From Brucella pituitosa (GTDB lineage: Bacteria; Pseudomonadota; Alphaproteobacteria; Rhizobiales; Rhizobiaceae): a stretch of DNA of 64,000 bases. The translations under genes were made by a program, and so were the position numbers. Location: the NCBI RefSeq assembly GCF_003049685.1, contig NZ_PYSY02000001.1, forward strand, positions 1,674,001 through 1,738,000. The letters are read 5' to 3'. A model generated the notes under the pieces. It did not search any database, was not told the origin of the DNA, and saw nothing but the letters and a program-made list of their open reading frames with translations. Every line of letters starts with the position of its first letter. The first letter of the stretch is position 1. This document shows positions 39,420-48,041 of this stretch, piece by piece.

Positions 39420-40184
39420 TTATTTTCTGGCAACAATGAAAATTCGTGGGAAGCGCGACAATACACGACCGTCATTCAGTGTTGGATAGAATTCCTCAAG
39501 GCGTGATTTGTAGGCTTTCAAAAATTCGCGCTGTTCGTCATCGTCCAATGGATCGAGAAACGGACGCAGCCCCGTGGATTTCACCCACTCAATAATAGCG
39601 TCTACATCGGCTAGCTGATGGTTATAAACCACATGCCAGATATCGACGCGGGAAGCTTGATCGATCAAAGCATTATAATAATCGGCAGCAGGCGGCAGCG
39701 GTGCCCTGCCCTTATCGCCAATCTTCGCCTTAAAGGGGGCAGTTTTGGCAACTTCACGCATCAATATATGGGTCGGTTCACCCATATTATCCGGCATCTG
39801 CACAGCGAGATAAGCACCGTTTTGAAGCTGTGACAGAAGTCGTCGCATCTGCTCCTTATGATCCGGAATCCACTGAAATACTGCATTGGAAAACAGCACA
39901 TGCGTTTCCGCATCTGGTTCAAACTTTGTCAGATCACCCAGAGCGAAATCCACCTGTGGCAGGCGCTGTCTGGCTTTCTCAATCATATCCGGCGATGTGT
40001 CAAAGCCCGAAATCTGGGCATCCGGCCAGCGTTCAGCCAAAAGTTCGGTGGAGTTTCCGGGACCGCAACCAATATCAACCACCTTGCGCGGACTATCGAT
40101 CGCTATCTGTGCGAGAAGGTCGGCTGCCGGGCGGCTGCGTTCATCCTCAAACTTCAGATACTGTTTTGCGGACCAGTCTTTCAT
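39420..40184 (-). CDS. tam: Trans-aconitate 2-methyltransferase
   Basis: SAM-dependent methyltransferase that esterifies trans-aconitate, a spontaneous inhibitor of aconitase. The N-terminal [18 protein letters not shown] and the SAM motif [20 protein letters not shown] are diagnostic of Tam, with [15 protein letters not shown] following. Length is 254 residues. ATG 40184 has AAGGAGTGGAG upstream. It begins only 18 bp after the T-tract of the ettA terminator, so its promoter must lie inside or before that terminator, or it depends on readthrough. Confidence 0.9.
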   Translation of the reverse strand: MKDWSAKQYLKFEDERSRPAADLLAQIAIDSPRKVVDIGCGPGNSTELLAERWPDAQISGFDTSPDMIEKARQRLPQVDFALGDLTKFEPDAETHVLFSNAVFQWIPDHKEQMRRLLSQLQNGAYLAVQMPDNMGEPTHILMREVAKTAPFKAKIGDKGRAPLPPAADYYNALIDQASRVDIWHVVYNHQLADVDAIIEWVKSTGLRPFLDPLDDDEQREFLKAYKSRLEEFYPTLNDGRVLSRFPRIFIVARK

Positions 40185-40201
40185 TCTCCACTCCTTCCAA
40201 A

Positions 40202-40232
40202 TAAAAAGGCCGGTGCATTGCACCGGCCTCAA
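40202..40232 (-). terminator. Terminator of ettA, directly upstream of tam
   Basis: GGCCGGTG and CACCGGCC form a GC-rich stem around CAATG, followed on the minus strand by TTTTTAT. It starts 6 bp past the ettA stop. Confidence 0.88.
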
Positions 40233-40237
40233 TTTCT

Positions 40238-41887
40238 TTAGCGCGTCAGCGGCTTGTAAGTAACCCGCTTCGGATTGACGCTTTCAGGTCCAAGACGACG
40301 GACCTTATCCGCTTCATAATCCTCGAAGTTGCCTTCGAACCATTCGACATGGCTATCGCCTTCGAATGCCAGAATATGCGTTGCCAGACGATCGAGGAAC
40401 ATACGATCGTGGGAGATGATAACGGCGCAACCAGCGTATTTTTCAAGCGCATCTTCAAGCGCTGCCAGCGTTTCCGTATCAAGATCGTTGGTCGGTTCGT
40501 CGAGAAGCAGAACGTTGCCGCCTGCCTGCAACATCTTGGCAAGATGCACACGATTACGCTGACCACCGGACAGATTGCCGACTTTCGCCTGCTGATCGCC
40601 GCCCTTGAAGTTGAACGCACCGCAATAAGCGCGGGAGTTCATTTCAAATTTGCCGAGCTTGATAATGTCGTTACCGCCGGAAATTTCTTCCCAGACATTC
40701 TTGTTCGGGTCGAGGTGATCGCGGCTCTGATCGACATAACCAAGATGAACCGTATCACCGATACGGATCGAACCCGAATCCGGCTTTTCCTGCCCGGTAA
40801 TCATCTTGAACAGTGTCGACTTACCCGCACCGTTTGGACCGATAACACCGACGATACCACCCGGAGGCAGCTTGAATGTCAGGTTCTCGATCAGCATACG
40901 ATCGCCAAACGACTTGGTCAGACCTTCGGCTTCAATAACCACCTGACCAAGGCGCTCGCCAGCCGGGATCAGAATCTGGGCATCGCCCGGACGCTGATTG
41001 TTGGCAGCTTCAACCAGCTGATCATAAGCCTTGATACGAGCCTTCGACTTCGACTGACGCGCTTTAGGGCTCGCTGCAATCCACTGGCGCTCACGCTCAA
41101 GTGCTTTCTGACGGGAGTCGTCTTCACGGCCTTCCTGAATCATGCGCTTGGACTTGGCTTCCAGATAGGCAGAATAGTTGCCTTCATATGGAATACCACG
41201 ACCGCGATCGAGTTCGAGAATCCAGCCTGTTACATTGTCAAGGAAGTAGCGATCGTGCGTGATAAGCAGGACAGCGCCCTCATATTCACGCAGGTGCTTT
41301 TCCAGCCAGGCAGTGGTTTCAGCGTCAAGATGGTTGGTCGGTTCGTCAAGCAGCAGCAGATCAGGCTTCGACAGGAGAAGCTTGCAAAGTGCTACACGAC
41401 GACGCTCACCACCCGAAAGCTTGGTGACATCGGCATCCGCTGGCGGGCAGCGCAGAGCTTCCATCGCCATTTCGACCTGGCTGTCGAGATCCCAGAGGTT
41501 CTGGCTGTCGATGAGATCCTGAAGTGCTGCACCTTCGTCAGCTGTTTCATCAGAATAGTTCATCATCAGCTCATTATAACGGTCGAGAATGGCGGTCTTC
41601 GCAGCCACACCTTCCATCACGTTGCCGAGCACGGTCTTTTCAGGGTCGAGATGCGGTTCCTGCGCAAGGTAACCACAAGTCGCACCGTCTGCGAGCCAGG
41701 CTTCGCCGGTGAAGTCCTTGTCGAGACCAGCCATGATCTTGAGAATTGTCGATTTACCAGCGCCGTTTGGTCCGAGAATACCAATCTTCGCATCTGGATA
41801 GAATGACAGATGAAGATTTTCGATAACCTTCTTGGCGCCGTAGGCCTTATTCAGCCCGGACATATGATAGATGAATTGGCGTGCCAT
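40238..41887 (-). CDS. ettA: Energy-dependent translational throttle protein EttA (ABC-F)
   Basis: Soluble tandem ABC ATPase that binds the ribosomal E site and gates the first elongation steps according to ATP/ADP. Two Walker A motifs ([14 protein letters not shown] and [14 protein letters not shown]) and two signature motifs ([22 protein letters not shown]) are present. The linker region with [19 protein letters not shown] matches EttA rather than Uup. Length is 549 residues from ATG 41887 (MARQFIYHM); the frame stays open 45 codons further upstream but that part has no family match. Confidence 0.94.
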   Translation of the reverse strand: MARQFIYHMSGLNKAYGAKKVIENLHLSFYPDAKIGILGPNGAGKSTILKIMAGLDKDFTGEAWLADGATCGYLAQEPHLDPEKTVLGNVMEGVAAKTAILDRYNELMMNYSDETADEGAALQDLIDSQNLWDLDSQVEMAMEALRCPPADADVTKLSGGERRRVALCKLLLSKPDLLLLDEPTNHLDAETTAWLEKHLREYEGAVLLITHDRYFLDNVTGWILELDRGRGIPYEGNYSAYLEAKSKRMIQEGREDDSRQKALERERQWIAASPKARQSKSKARIKAYDQLVEAANNQRPGDAQILIPAGERLGQVVIEAEGLTKSFGDRMLIENLTFKLPPGGIVGVIGPNGAGKSTLFKMITGQEKPDSGSIRIGDTVHLGYVDQSRDHLDPNKNVWEEISGGNDIIKLGKFEMNSRAYCGAFNFKGGDQQAKVGNLSGGQRNRVHLAKMLQAGGNVLLLDEPTNDLDTETLAALEDALEKYAGCAVIISHDRMFLDRLATHILAFEGDSHVEWFEGNFEDYEADKVRRLGPESVNPKRVTYKPLTR

Positions 41888-42377
41888 AAAGCGCGTCGTC
41901 TCCACAGGTTGGAAAGCGCGGTTCGACCTGATGCCGAAGCGCGGGAAATTGCTGCTGGCTATGTAGGCGAAATAGAGCGCGGAAGCAAACATCATCGCAC
42001 GGATTGCACCGATCACTCTCATTGCGAGAGCGAAGCACCGATTTTCTCATGGCCCAAAATAAATGAAACCGGGCGCGGATATTTCCGTCACCCGGTTTCC
42101 CCTCTGGCCACCACTCGGGAAAGTTTCCTCCCTTTCACCGAATGGCCTGCTAGTTATGCCCAAAAGACTGGAATTCAACGCCCCTGAATTCTCTTCAAAA
42201 CTCCGTCCATATCCCCTGATAAAGATAGATTTGCCTAGGATTTTGCGGTTTTCAAGCGGAATTTGCTCAAAAATTGCAAATGCCTAAAATTAATTCATTC
42301 AACTCCTGGATGCCTTTTTTTGAGACGTAACTAAAAGAGAATTTGACTATTTGCGCGGCATAAATTCTGATGATCTC
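41888..42377. other. Divergent ettA / hydrolase upstream region
   Basis: About 490 bp with no supportable gene. It contains a long hairpin at 42065-42099. The 3' part (42220-42377) is AT-rich, likely promoter DNA for the hydrolase gene. Confidence 0.45.
42065..42099 (-). other. Strong hairpin upstream of ettA
   Basis: On the minus strand GAAACCGGG and CCCGGTTTC form a 9-bp outer stem, with an inner CGG-AAATAT-CCG stem, followed by ATTTATTTTG. It lies about 180 bp before the ettA start with no minus-strand gene upstream, so it could be a leader structure or attenuator. Confidence 0.45.
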
Positions 42378-43322
42378 ATGACGTTTGAAACCATCCATCA
42401 CCTGCCTCTGACAAGCGAAATCGCACTGCCCTATAGGCAGTCGCTCACTGCGGCACCGAAAGCTGTCGTGCATATCTGTCATGGACTTGCCGAACATTCG
42501 GCCCGCTATGCACGTTTTGCCACAGCGCTAAACCAGGCTGGGTATCATGTTTATGCACATGATCATCGCGGGCACGGCGCCAATATCGGTCCACATGCAC
42601 CGAGAGGGATGTTCACACCAAAAGACGGCGATAGAGTGGCTATCGGGGATGTTCTGGCCCTGAACCGCCATATTCATGCAACGCATCCGGGCTTACCGGT
42701 GGTGTTATTCGGTCATTCAATGGGCGGGCTTATCGCGCTGAACTACACGCTTGCGCATTCGGATACGATTGATGCTGTCGCCGTGTGGAACGCCAATTTC
42801 AACGGCGGCATTGAGAACAGTGCAGCGATGGCATTGCTTCATGCCGAACGCATGCTCAAAGGCTCGGACGTGCCAAGCGCACTTCTGCCGAAGCTTACGT
42901 TCCGGGCATGGGGTAACTCCATTCCTGGTCATCGCACGGCTTTTGACTGGCTCTCGCGCGATGCTACAGAAGTGGAAGCCTATGTGAATGATCCTCTCTG
43001 TGGCTTTGATGCAAGTGTGGCACTCTGGATTGACGTCTTTCGCATGATGAAGAATGGCGCGACCGACAGCAACTTTGCGAAAATCCGCAAAGACCTGCCG
43101 TTCAATCTCGTCGGCGGTACGGAAGATCCGGCAACGGATAAAGCCAAAGCCACGCGTAAACTGGCCGACAGAATGCAGGCGATGGGCTTTAGCAATGTTA
43201 CCTGCACCATCTATCCCGGCACGCGCCATGAAAGCCTGAATGAGATCAATCGGGATGAGGTGACGCAGAATTTTCTGGATTGGCTCACCGAGGTACTTCC
43301 GTCCAGCCGCATCTCCGGCTAA
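42378..43322 (+). CDS. Alpha/beta hydrolase, monoacylglycerol lipase-like
   Basis: Serine hydrolase of the Hydrolase_4/lysophospholipase type. HICHGLAEHSARYARFATAL carries the oxyanion-hole region, YAHDHRGHGAN follows, and the nucleophile elbow is FGHSMGG near residue 110. The catalytic histidine is probably in YPGTRHESLNE near the C-terminus. Length is 314 residues from ATG 42378; a TTG 27 bp upstream is an alternative. No clear signal peptide. Substrate unknown; lysophospholipid or monoglyceride is the family default. Confidence 0.87.
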   Translation: MTFETIHHLPLTSEIALPYRQSLTAAPKAVVHICHGLAEHSARYARFATALNQAGYHVYAHDHRGHGANIGPHAPRGMFTPKDGDRVAIGDVLALNRHIHATHPGLPVVLFGHSMGGLIALNYTLAHSDTIDAVAVWNANFNGGIENSAAMALLHAERMLKGSDVPSALLPKLTFRAWGNSIPGHRTAFDWLSRDATEVEAYVNDPLCGFDASVALWIDVFRMMKNGATDSNFAKIRKDLPFNLVGGTEDPATDKAKATRKLADRMQAMGFSNVTCTIYPGTRHESLNEINRDEVTQNFLDWLTEVLPSSRISG

Positions 43323-43491
43323 AACCTGCAGATATTCAAATACCGGATCAAACTCACGATTTCTTGAAACATCTTGGTTTGCCTCGCAATCAATGTTATG
43401 GAGCCCGCCTTGCGCGCTACAGGGCATCTGTACATAAACATTAAGCACACCGGTTTTACGGCAAATGCGCAAGGAATGAAGGAAGCTCCGC

Positions 43492-44223
43492 TTGGCAACA
43501 CCAACGATTTCTGTGGTCATCCCCTGCCGCAATGAAGCCGACAATCTCGCTTTTCTGCTCGATGAAGTCGACAGTGCAATGCTTGGTCGCGCATATGAAG
43601 TGATCGTCGTGGATGATGGCTCGACAGATTCCACGAGCGACGTACTGGCGGGCCGCATTCATGCAGGCAAGCCTTTGCGCCATATCCGCCATGATCGTTC
43701 TGCAGGACAGAGTGCTGCTCTGCGTTCAGGCGTTTTCGCAGCGCACGGCCAGATTGTTGTCACGATGGATGGCGATGGACAGAACAATCCGGCCTATTTG
43801 CCCGCGCTCGCAGATGCTCTCATTAATGCAGGCCCCGCCTTTGGTATTGCCGCCGGACAGCGCCTCAAGCGTACAGATACCAAGCTCAAGCAGCTTTCAT
43901 CACGCTTTGCCAATAATCTGCGTGGTTCAATCCTGAAAGATAAGACCCGCGATTCCGGCTGCGGCCTGAAAGCGCTGCATACCGATCTTTTCCGTCAGCT
44001 GCCGTTCTTCGACGGCTGGCACCGTTATCTGCCTGCGCTGGCTCTTCGCGAAGGTTTTGATGTCGTACATATCGATGTCACCGACCGCGAACGCCGCCAC
44101 GGAAAATCCAATTACGGCATTCTGGACCGCGGCCTGCGCGGTATTCTCGACCTTTATGGCGTTTGGTGGCTGCGCAAGCGCCGCAAGGTTGTGCCGCGCG
44201 TGACGGAGATTACCCATGACTGA
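43492..44223 (+). CDS. Family 2 glycosyltransferase (dolichyl/undecaprenyl-phosphate sugar synthase type)
   Basis: GT-A glycosyltransferase predicted to load a sugar onto a polyprenyl phosphate. ISVVIPCRNEADNLAFLLDE opens the domain, VIVVDDGSTDST carries the nucleotide-binding aspartates, and VTMDGDGQNNP the DxD region near residue 93. RHGKSNYGILDRGLRG is typical of DPM1-like enzymes. The start is TTG 43492 with AAGGAA 7 bp upstream; the ATG nearby is out of frame. It overlaps the next gene by 8 bp. Confidence 0.88.
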   Translation: MATPTISVVIPCRNEADNLAFLLDEVDSAMLGRAYEVIVVDDGSTDSTSDVLAGRIHAGKPLRHIRHDRSAGQSAALRSGVFAAHGQIVVTMDGDGQNNPAYLPALADALINAGPAFGIAAGQRLKRTDTKLKQLSSRFANNLRGSILKDKTRDSGCGLKALHTDLFRQLPFFDGWHRYLPALALREGFDVVHIDVTDRERRHGKSNYGILDRGLRGILDLYGVWWLRKRRKVVPRVTEITHD

Positions 44224-44542
44224 CATTCTTAACAGTCTCGTTCAATGGCTTCACGATGTATTCGTGGCGCAATGGGACGGCTGGATCATTCTGGGGTTTG
44301 TTGCACAGGCCTGCTTTACCATGCGTTTCGTCGTGCAGTGGCTGGCTTCGGAAAAAGCCAAGAAAAGTGTCATGCCGGTGGCATTCTGGTTCTTTTCGTT
44401 GTTTGGCGGCGCGCTTCTTCTGATCTATGCGATCCAGCGCAAAGACCCGGTTTTCATCGCCGGTCAGGCCTTGGGTCTGATTGTCTATGTCCGCAATCTC
44501 TGGCTCATCGCCAACGAGAAGAAACTTACAGCAGAAGAATGA
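44216..44542 (+). CDS. LAB_N domain membrane protein (lipid A biosynthesis N-terminal type)
   Basis: A 108-residue integral membrane protein with three hydrophobic segments. ACFTMRFVVQWLASEKAKKS and MPVAFWFFSLFGGALLLIY match the LAB_N domain, and DPVFIAGQALGLIVYVRNLW is the last conserved block. The gene overlaps the upstream GT2 gene by 8 bp. GT2 plus LAB_N pairs usually serve an ArnT-like glycosyltransferase in modifying lipid A or other glycolipids; no such third gene is present here. Confidence 0.88.
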   Translation: MTDILNSLVQWLHDVFVAQWDGWIILGFVAQACFTMRFVVQWLASEKAKKSVMPVAFWFFSLFGGALLLIYAIQRKDPVFIAGQALGLIVYVRNLWLIANEKKLTAEE

Positions 44543-44641
44543 TCAACTGCCAGAACGCGAAATATTGAAGACTTGAAAATAGTTACAGTATAAACCAACT
44601 CATTCGCATCGTATTTATTTACCTCCAAAATGGAGGTAAAT

Positions 44642-45652
44642 ATGATGAGTTTTATTTGCAAATTAGTTTCATACACATTGATTTCCCTGATCGTCGCAGG
44701 AACAGACATATCCTATAGCAAGACAACCTCCTCGTCGATGAAACTTGACGGAAGACCATCCAATATACCTGAAGATTACATGGCCACACCGCGTGGATAT
44801 GCACACCCGGATTGCATCGTAACCATCGAAGAGGGTGAAACTGTTAAAAGCGACGGAAAGATCGCAAAAGCAGACGGATCGGAAAGAAACATCAAAGACT
44901 GCGATTACACTCAATATTCAAAATACGGAAAAGAGATCAGCTCCTCCAATTTGGACATTGATCTCAACAACCGGACCATCGGAGGATGGGAGGCATCGAT
45001 AAGCCATCAATTACCGCGTGACAACGGCGTCCGGAAAATTGTCGGAGAGTGGACCGTTCCACACAATCCACGGTCATTCGGACATCAAGTTCTGTTTTTG
45101 TTTAATTCAATACAGACTTACGGCCCCATCATAATTCAACCTGTCCTGGGCTTTAATCAGAGCGGGGCCCTGGGACCTCAATGGTCTATTGCCAGCTGGG
45201 CCGTAGGCCCCAATCTATGCACGAACGGATATTGCAAAACTGGCAATACGACGGTTCAGCCCGGCGACATCGTAAGAGGAACTCTCACACGAGATATACC
45301 CGTTGGAATCGATCCACAGTCCGTGAAGAAATGGCTCATAACCATCTCCGTTCTGAGAAACGGTGTAGAGGCGGGATCGCAAAATCTCAATGTCGAGCTG
45401 CCCGACAGCAATTACAGGAGTTTCGACGAGGCCGTTTACGAGACTTATGACGCTGAAACATGCGATCAGATAAGTCTCCTGAGTAATTTGTCGACATTAC
45501 ACACAAAATTCGCGACCAAAGAACTATTCTGGAGGAATGGTTATCCCGGCGTGGGCCAAGCCGAGTCTTTGATCGCTGATCGCAAATGTGGCGTTGAAAC
45601 AAACATAGACCGTGGTTGGACCAGCGAAATATATTACGGTGCACCAAACTGA
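44642..45652 (+). CDS. Secreted protein of unknown function, AT-rich
   Basis: A signal peptide (about 30 residues, MMSFICKLVSYTLISLIVAG) is followed by a 300-residue secreted part with several cysteines. Blocks such as VGEWTVPHNP, IIIQPVLGFN, QWSIASWAVG and VQPGDIVRGTLT recall a little-studied family of secreted beta-rich proteins found in diverse bacteria and fungi, possibly related to eqolisin-like folds; I am not sure. ATG 44642 has GGAGG 6 bp upstream. The coding sequence looks clearly more AT-rich than its neighbours and uses AT-rich codons, which suggests transfer. It is convergent with ugd, 3 bp apart. Confidence 0.75.
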   Translation: MMSFICKLVSYTLISLIVAGTDISYSKTTSSSMKLDGRPSNIPEDYMATPRGYAHPDCIVTIEEGETVKSDGKIAKADGSERNIKDCDYTQYSKYGKEISSSNLDIDLNNRTIGGWEASISHQLPRDNGVRKIVGEWTVPHNPRSFGHQVLFLFNSIQTYGPIIIQPVLGFNQSGALGPQWSIASWAVGPNLCTNGYCKTGNTTVQPGDIVRGTLTRDIPVGIDPQSVKKWLITISVLRNGVEAGSQNLNVELPDSNYRSFDEAVYETYDAETCDQISLLSNLSTLHTKFATKELFWRNGYPGVGQAESLIADRKCGVETNIDRGWTSEIYYGAPN

Positions 45653-45655
45653 GCG

Positions 45656-46975
45656 TTACACTTTCGCCGTCAGCCTACCGCGTCCGACAGAGCGGTAATC
45701 GATATCCAAGCCAGCAATGTCTTCAGATTTGTAGACATTGCGCAGATCGATCAGCACATTGCCTTCCATCACGCTCGCGATACGCTTGAGATCAAGTGCA
45801 CGATAAGCATTCCACTCGGTTAGCAGTGCTACGACACCAGCGCCTTTTGCTGCTTCATAAGCTGAACTACACCAGATCACATCCGGCAGGACCATTTTGG
45901 CAGCATCCATTGCCTCAGGATCATGGGCACGAACAGAAATGCCTGCGTTCTGGATAGCCGCAATAATGTCGAGCGATGGTGATTCACGAATATCATCCGT
46001 ATTCGGTTTGAACGCGACACCAAGCACAGCAACTGTCTTCGCGCCGCTCTCGTGAGCAGCGGCAACAATGCGCTCCGCCATCGACTGTTTGCGTGCTTCG
46101 TTGACTGCAATTACTTCTTCGATCAGAGACTGCGGTGCATCGTATTTTTTGCCTGTAGCAGCAAACGCACGTGTATCTTTCGGAAAGCACGAGCCCCCGA
46201 AACCCGGACCTGCATGCAGGAATTTCGAGCCGATGCGGTTATCCATGCCAATGGCGCGCGCAACTTCCTGCACATTGCCACCGGTCTTTTCGCAAAGATC
46301 AGCAACCTGATTGATGAAGGTTACTTTCATCGCAAGAAATGCATTGGCCGCATATTTGATGATTTCGGCATTTTCCAGCGATGTGACAACCATCGGCGTC
46401 TCACGCAGGTAAAGCGGGCGATAAAGCCGCTGCATGGCAGCCTTGCCGCGCTCATCATCAACGCCAACCACCACACGGTCAGGGCGCATGAAATCTTCAA
46501 TCGCGGAGCCTTCGCGCAGAAATTCCGGGTTTGATACCATCGAGAATTCAACACCCGGACGTGCTGCGGCAATACGATCACGAATACGCGCATTGGTACC
46601 AACTACGACCGTCGACTTGATGACGACTACCGCACCCGGCTTCATGGCTGCTGCAATTTCGTCGGCAGCCGCCTCAATATATTGCAGATCCGCTTCGCCA
46701 TCACCGCGCCGCGATGGTGTGCCGACAGCGATCAGGATCACATCGGCATCTGCAACGCTGGTTGCAAGATCAGTACTGAACTCAAGCCGTCCGTCACGAA
46801 TATTTCGCGCCATGAGCTCATCAAGCCCCGGTTCAAAAATCGTGACCTTGCCCGCAGTCAGCCGCTCGATGATCGACGGATTCTTGTCGACACAGGTAAC
46901 GTGAAAGCCAAATTCGGCAAAACACACACCCGAAACCAGACCCACATAGCCCGTTCCGATCATCGCCAGCTTCAT
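45656..46975 (-). CDS. ugd: UDP-glucose 6-dehydrogenase
   Basis: NAD enzyme giving UDP-glucuronate for polysaccharide synthesis. MIGTGYVGLVSGVCFAEFG is the N-terminal nucleotide-binding motif, followed by PSRRGDGEADLQYIE. The catalytic cysteine lies in HAGPGFGGSCFPKDTRA near residue 260. VLGVAFKPNTDDIRESPSLD marks the C-terminal domain. Length is 439 residues. The D-lyxose isomerase-like gene lies just upstream on the same strand, 22 bp away. Confidence 0.95.
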   Translation of the reverse strand: MKLAMIGTGYVGLVSGVCFAEFGFHVTCVDKNPSIIERLTAGKVTIFEPGLDELMARNIRDGRLEFSTDLATSVADADVILIAVGTPSRRGDGEADLQYIEAAADEIAAAMKPGAVVVIKSTVVVGTNARIRDRIAAARPGVEFSMVSNPEFLREGSAIEDFMRPDRVVVGVDDERGKAAMQRLYRPLYLRETPMVVTSLENAEIIKYAANAFLAMKVTFINQVADLCEKTGGNVQEVARAIGMDNRIGSKFLHAGPGFGGSCFPKDTRAFAATGKKYDAPQSLIEEVIAVNEARKQSMAERIVAAAHESGAKTVAVLGVAFKPNTDDIRESPSLDIIAAIQNAGISVRAHDPEAMDAAKMVLPDVIWCSSAYEAAKGAGVVALLTEWNAYRALDLKRIASVMEGNVLIDLRNVYKSEDIAGLDIDYRSVGRGRLTAKV

Positions 46976-46997
46976 ATGTTCAGTCCTTCAATTTAGC

Positions 46998-47684
46998 TTA
47001 AAGCCATTTATCATAGTCCGACACCAAGAGGTGTAGTGGCCTCTCGTTTTCTTCAATATTGGAGAAGCGCCCGATCGGCTCGCGGAAAATATTGTCCGTC
47101 AGATCATCATTTACGGTCGATACTTCACCGATCAGCACATCGCCGCCCTCACCCCAGAATGCATGCCAGTTGCCCGGCAGAAGCGTCACACTTTCGCCCG
47201 GCGCGAGCTTGAGATGTGCACCTGCCTTCTGCGTAACCAGACGACCGTCCGTCGCAACCGTGACATCGGTTTCTTCATCGACGCTGCCGTCGGCACGCGA
47301 ATTGAAAAGCTCAAGCACCAGCGTACCACCACCACGATTGATGATGTCTTCTGCCTTCACCACATGGCGATGCATTGGCGAAATCTGGTTCTTGCGCGAA
47401 ATCATGATCTTTTCGGCATAAAGCATACCGCCACCGCGCTTGAGATCTTCAGCATTGCCATTGCGCGTGGTGAAAAGAAACAGGCCGAGGTCGGCAAACT
47501 TGCCCTGGCCGTAGTCTGTAATATCCCATCCAAGGCGACCGTCGAGAATTGCCTTTGCATCGCTCGAAGTGCGCGTTTTCAGCTCTTCTGGCGACCAGTA
47601 AGCAAAGGGAGGCATGATATAGCCAAAGGAGCGGATGAAAGCATCGCTCTCACGGATAATCTCATTAATTTCTGAACGTTTCAT
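46998..47684 (-). CDS. D-lyxose/D-mannose isomerase-like cupin protein
   Basis: Cupin-fold sugar isomerase of the Lyx_isomer type (DUF1498). The metal-binding cupin pattern is visible in ISPMHRHVVKAEDIINRGGG and the later LPGNWHAFWGEGGDVLIGE, with HAF supplying a histidine. Length is 228 residues from ATG 47684 (MKRSEINEII), which has GGAGG 10 bp upstream. Members interconvert D-lyxose with D-xylulose or D-mannose with D-fructose. Upstream of ugd on the same strand, it may feed nucleotide-sugar synthesis, but that is inference. Confidence 0.82.
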   Translation of the reverse strand: MKRSEINEIIRESDAFIRSFGYIMPPFAYWSPEELKTRTSSDAKAILDGRLGWDITDYGQGKFADLGLFLFTTRNGNAEDLKRGGGMLYAEKIMISRKNQISPMHRHVVKAEDIINRGGGTLVLELFNSRADGSVDEETDVTVATDGRLVTQKAGAHLKLAPGESVTLLPGNWHAFWGEGGDVLIGEVSTVNDDLTDNIFREPIGRFSNIEENERPLHLLVSDYDKWL

Positions 47685-48041
47685 GGCCTCTAAGCCTCCC
47701 ATGGAATGAAACAGGATATATTTGACAGCTTGGTAACTGGCTTTCTGCCATTTTGGCAATCCCATGCGCGTAAGTCACACATATTTGCGAAATGCTGCGC
47801 GTCATTTTGACGTGTCGTCTTTACGCGAAAATCATGTCGCATCCCAATGCGCGTTTAGAACATTTCAATGATTGAATCATGACAACGAAAGCCAGTCTGA
47901 ACAGAACCGAATGAACGGACAAGCCATTGAGATAACGGGAAAAGCCGTGCTTTCGGAAGACAACGGGAACAGTAGGTCGAGCAAACGTCGCTGAGAGAAC
48001 AGCACAAGCGCGACCTTGATACGGCACAAAGGGTCGATTCT
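47685..48041. other. Divergent region between the isomerase and the Rieske oxygenase genes
   Basis: About 355 bp with no gene; promoters for both flanking genes are expected. A perfect 13-base palindrome ATGATTGAATCAT lies at 47868-47880 and could be an operator for the oxygenase genes. Confidence 0.45.

Noticed and set aside
40349..41806. A 485-codon open frame on the plus strand opposite ettA
   Set aside because: Antisense shadow of a well-conserved ABC-F gene; low-complexity, no family, no start signals.
41888..42022. An N-terminal extension of EttA by 45 residues
   Set aside because: The frame is open, but ABC-F proteins start as MARQFIYHM does, and the extension has no family match.
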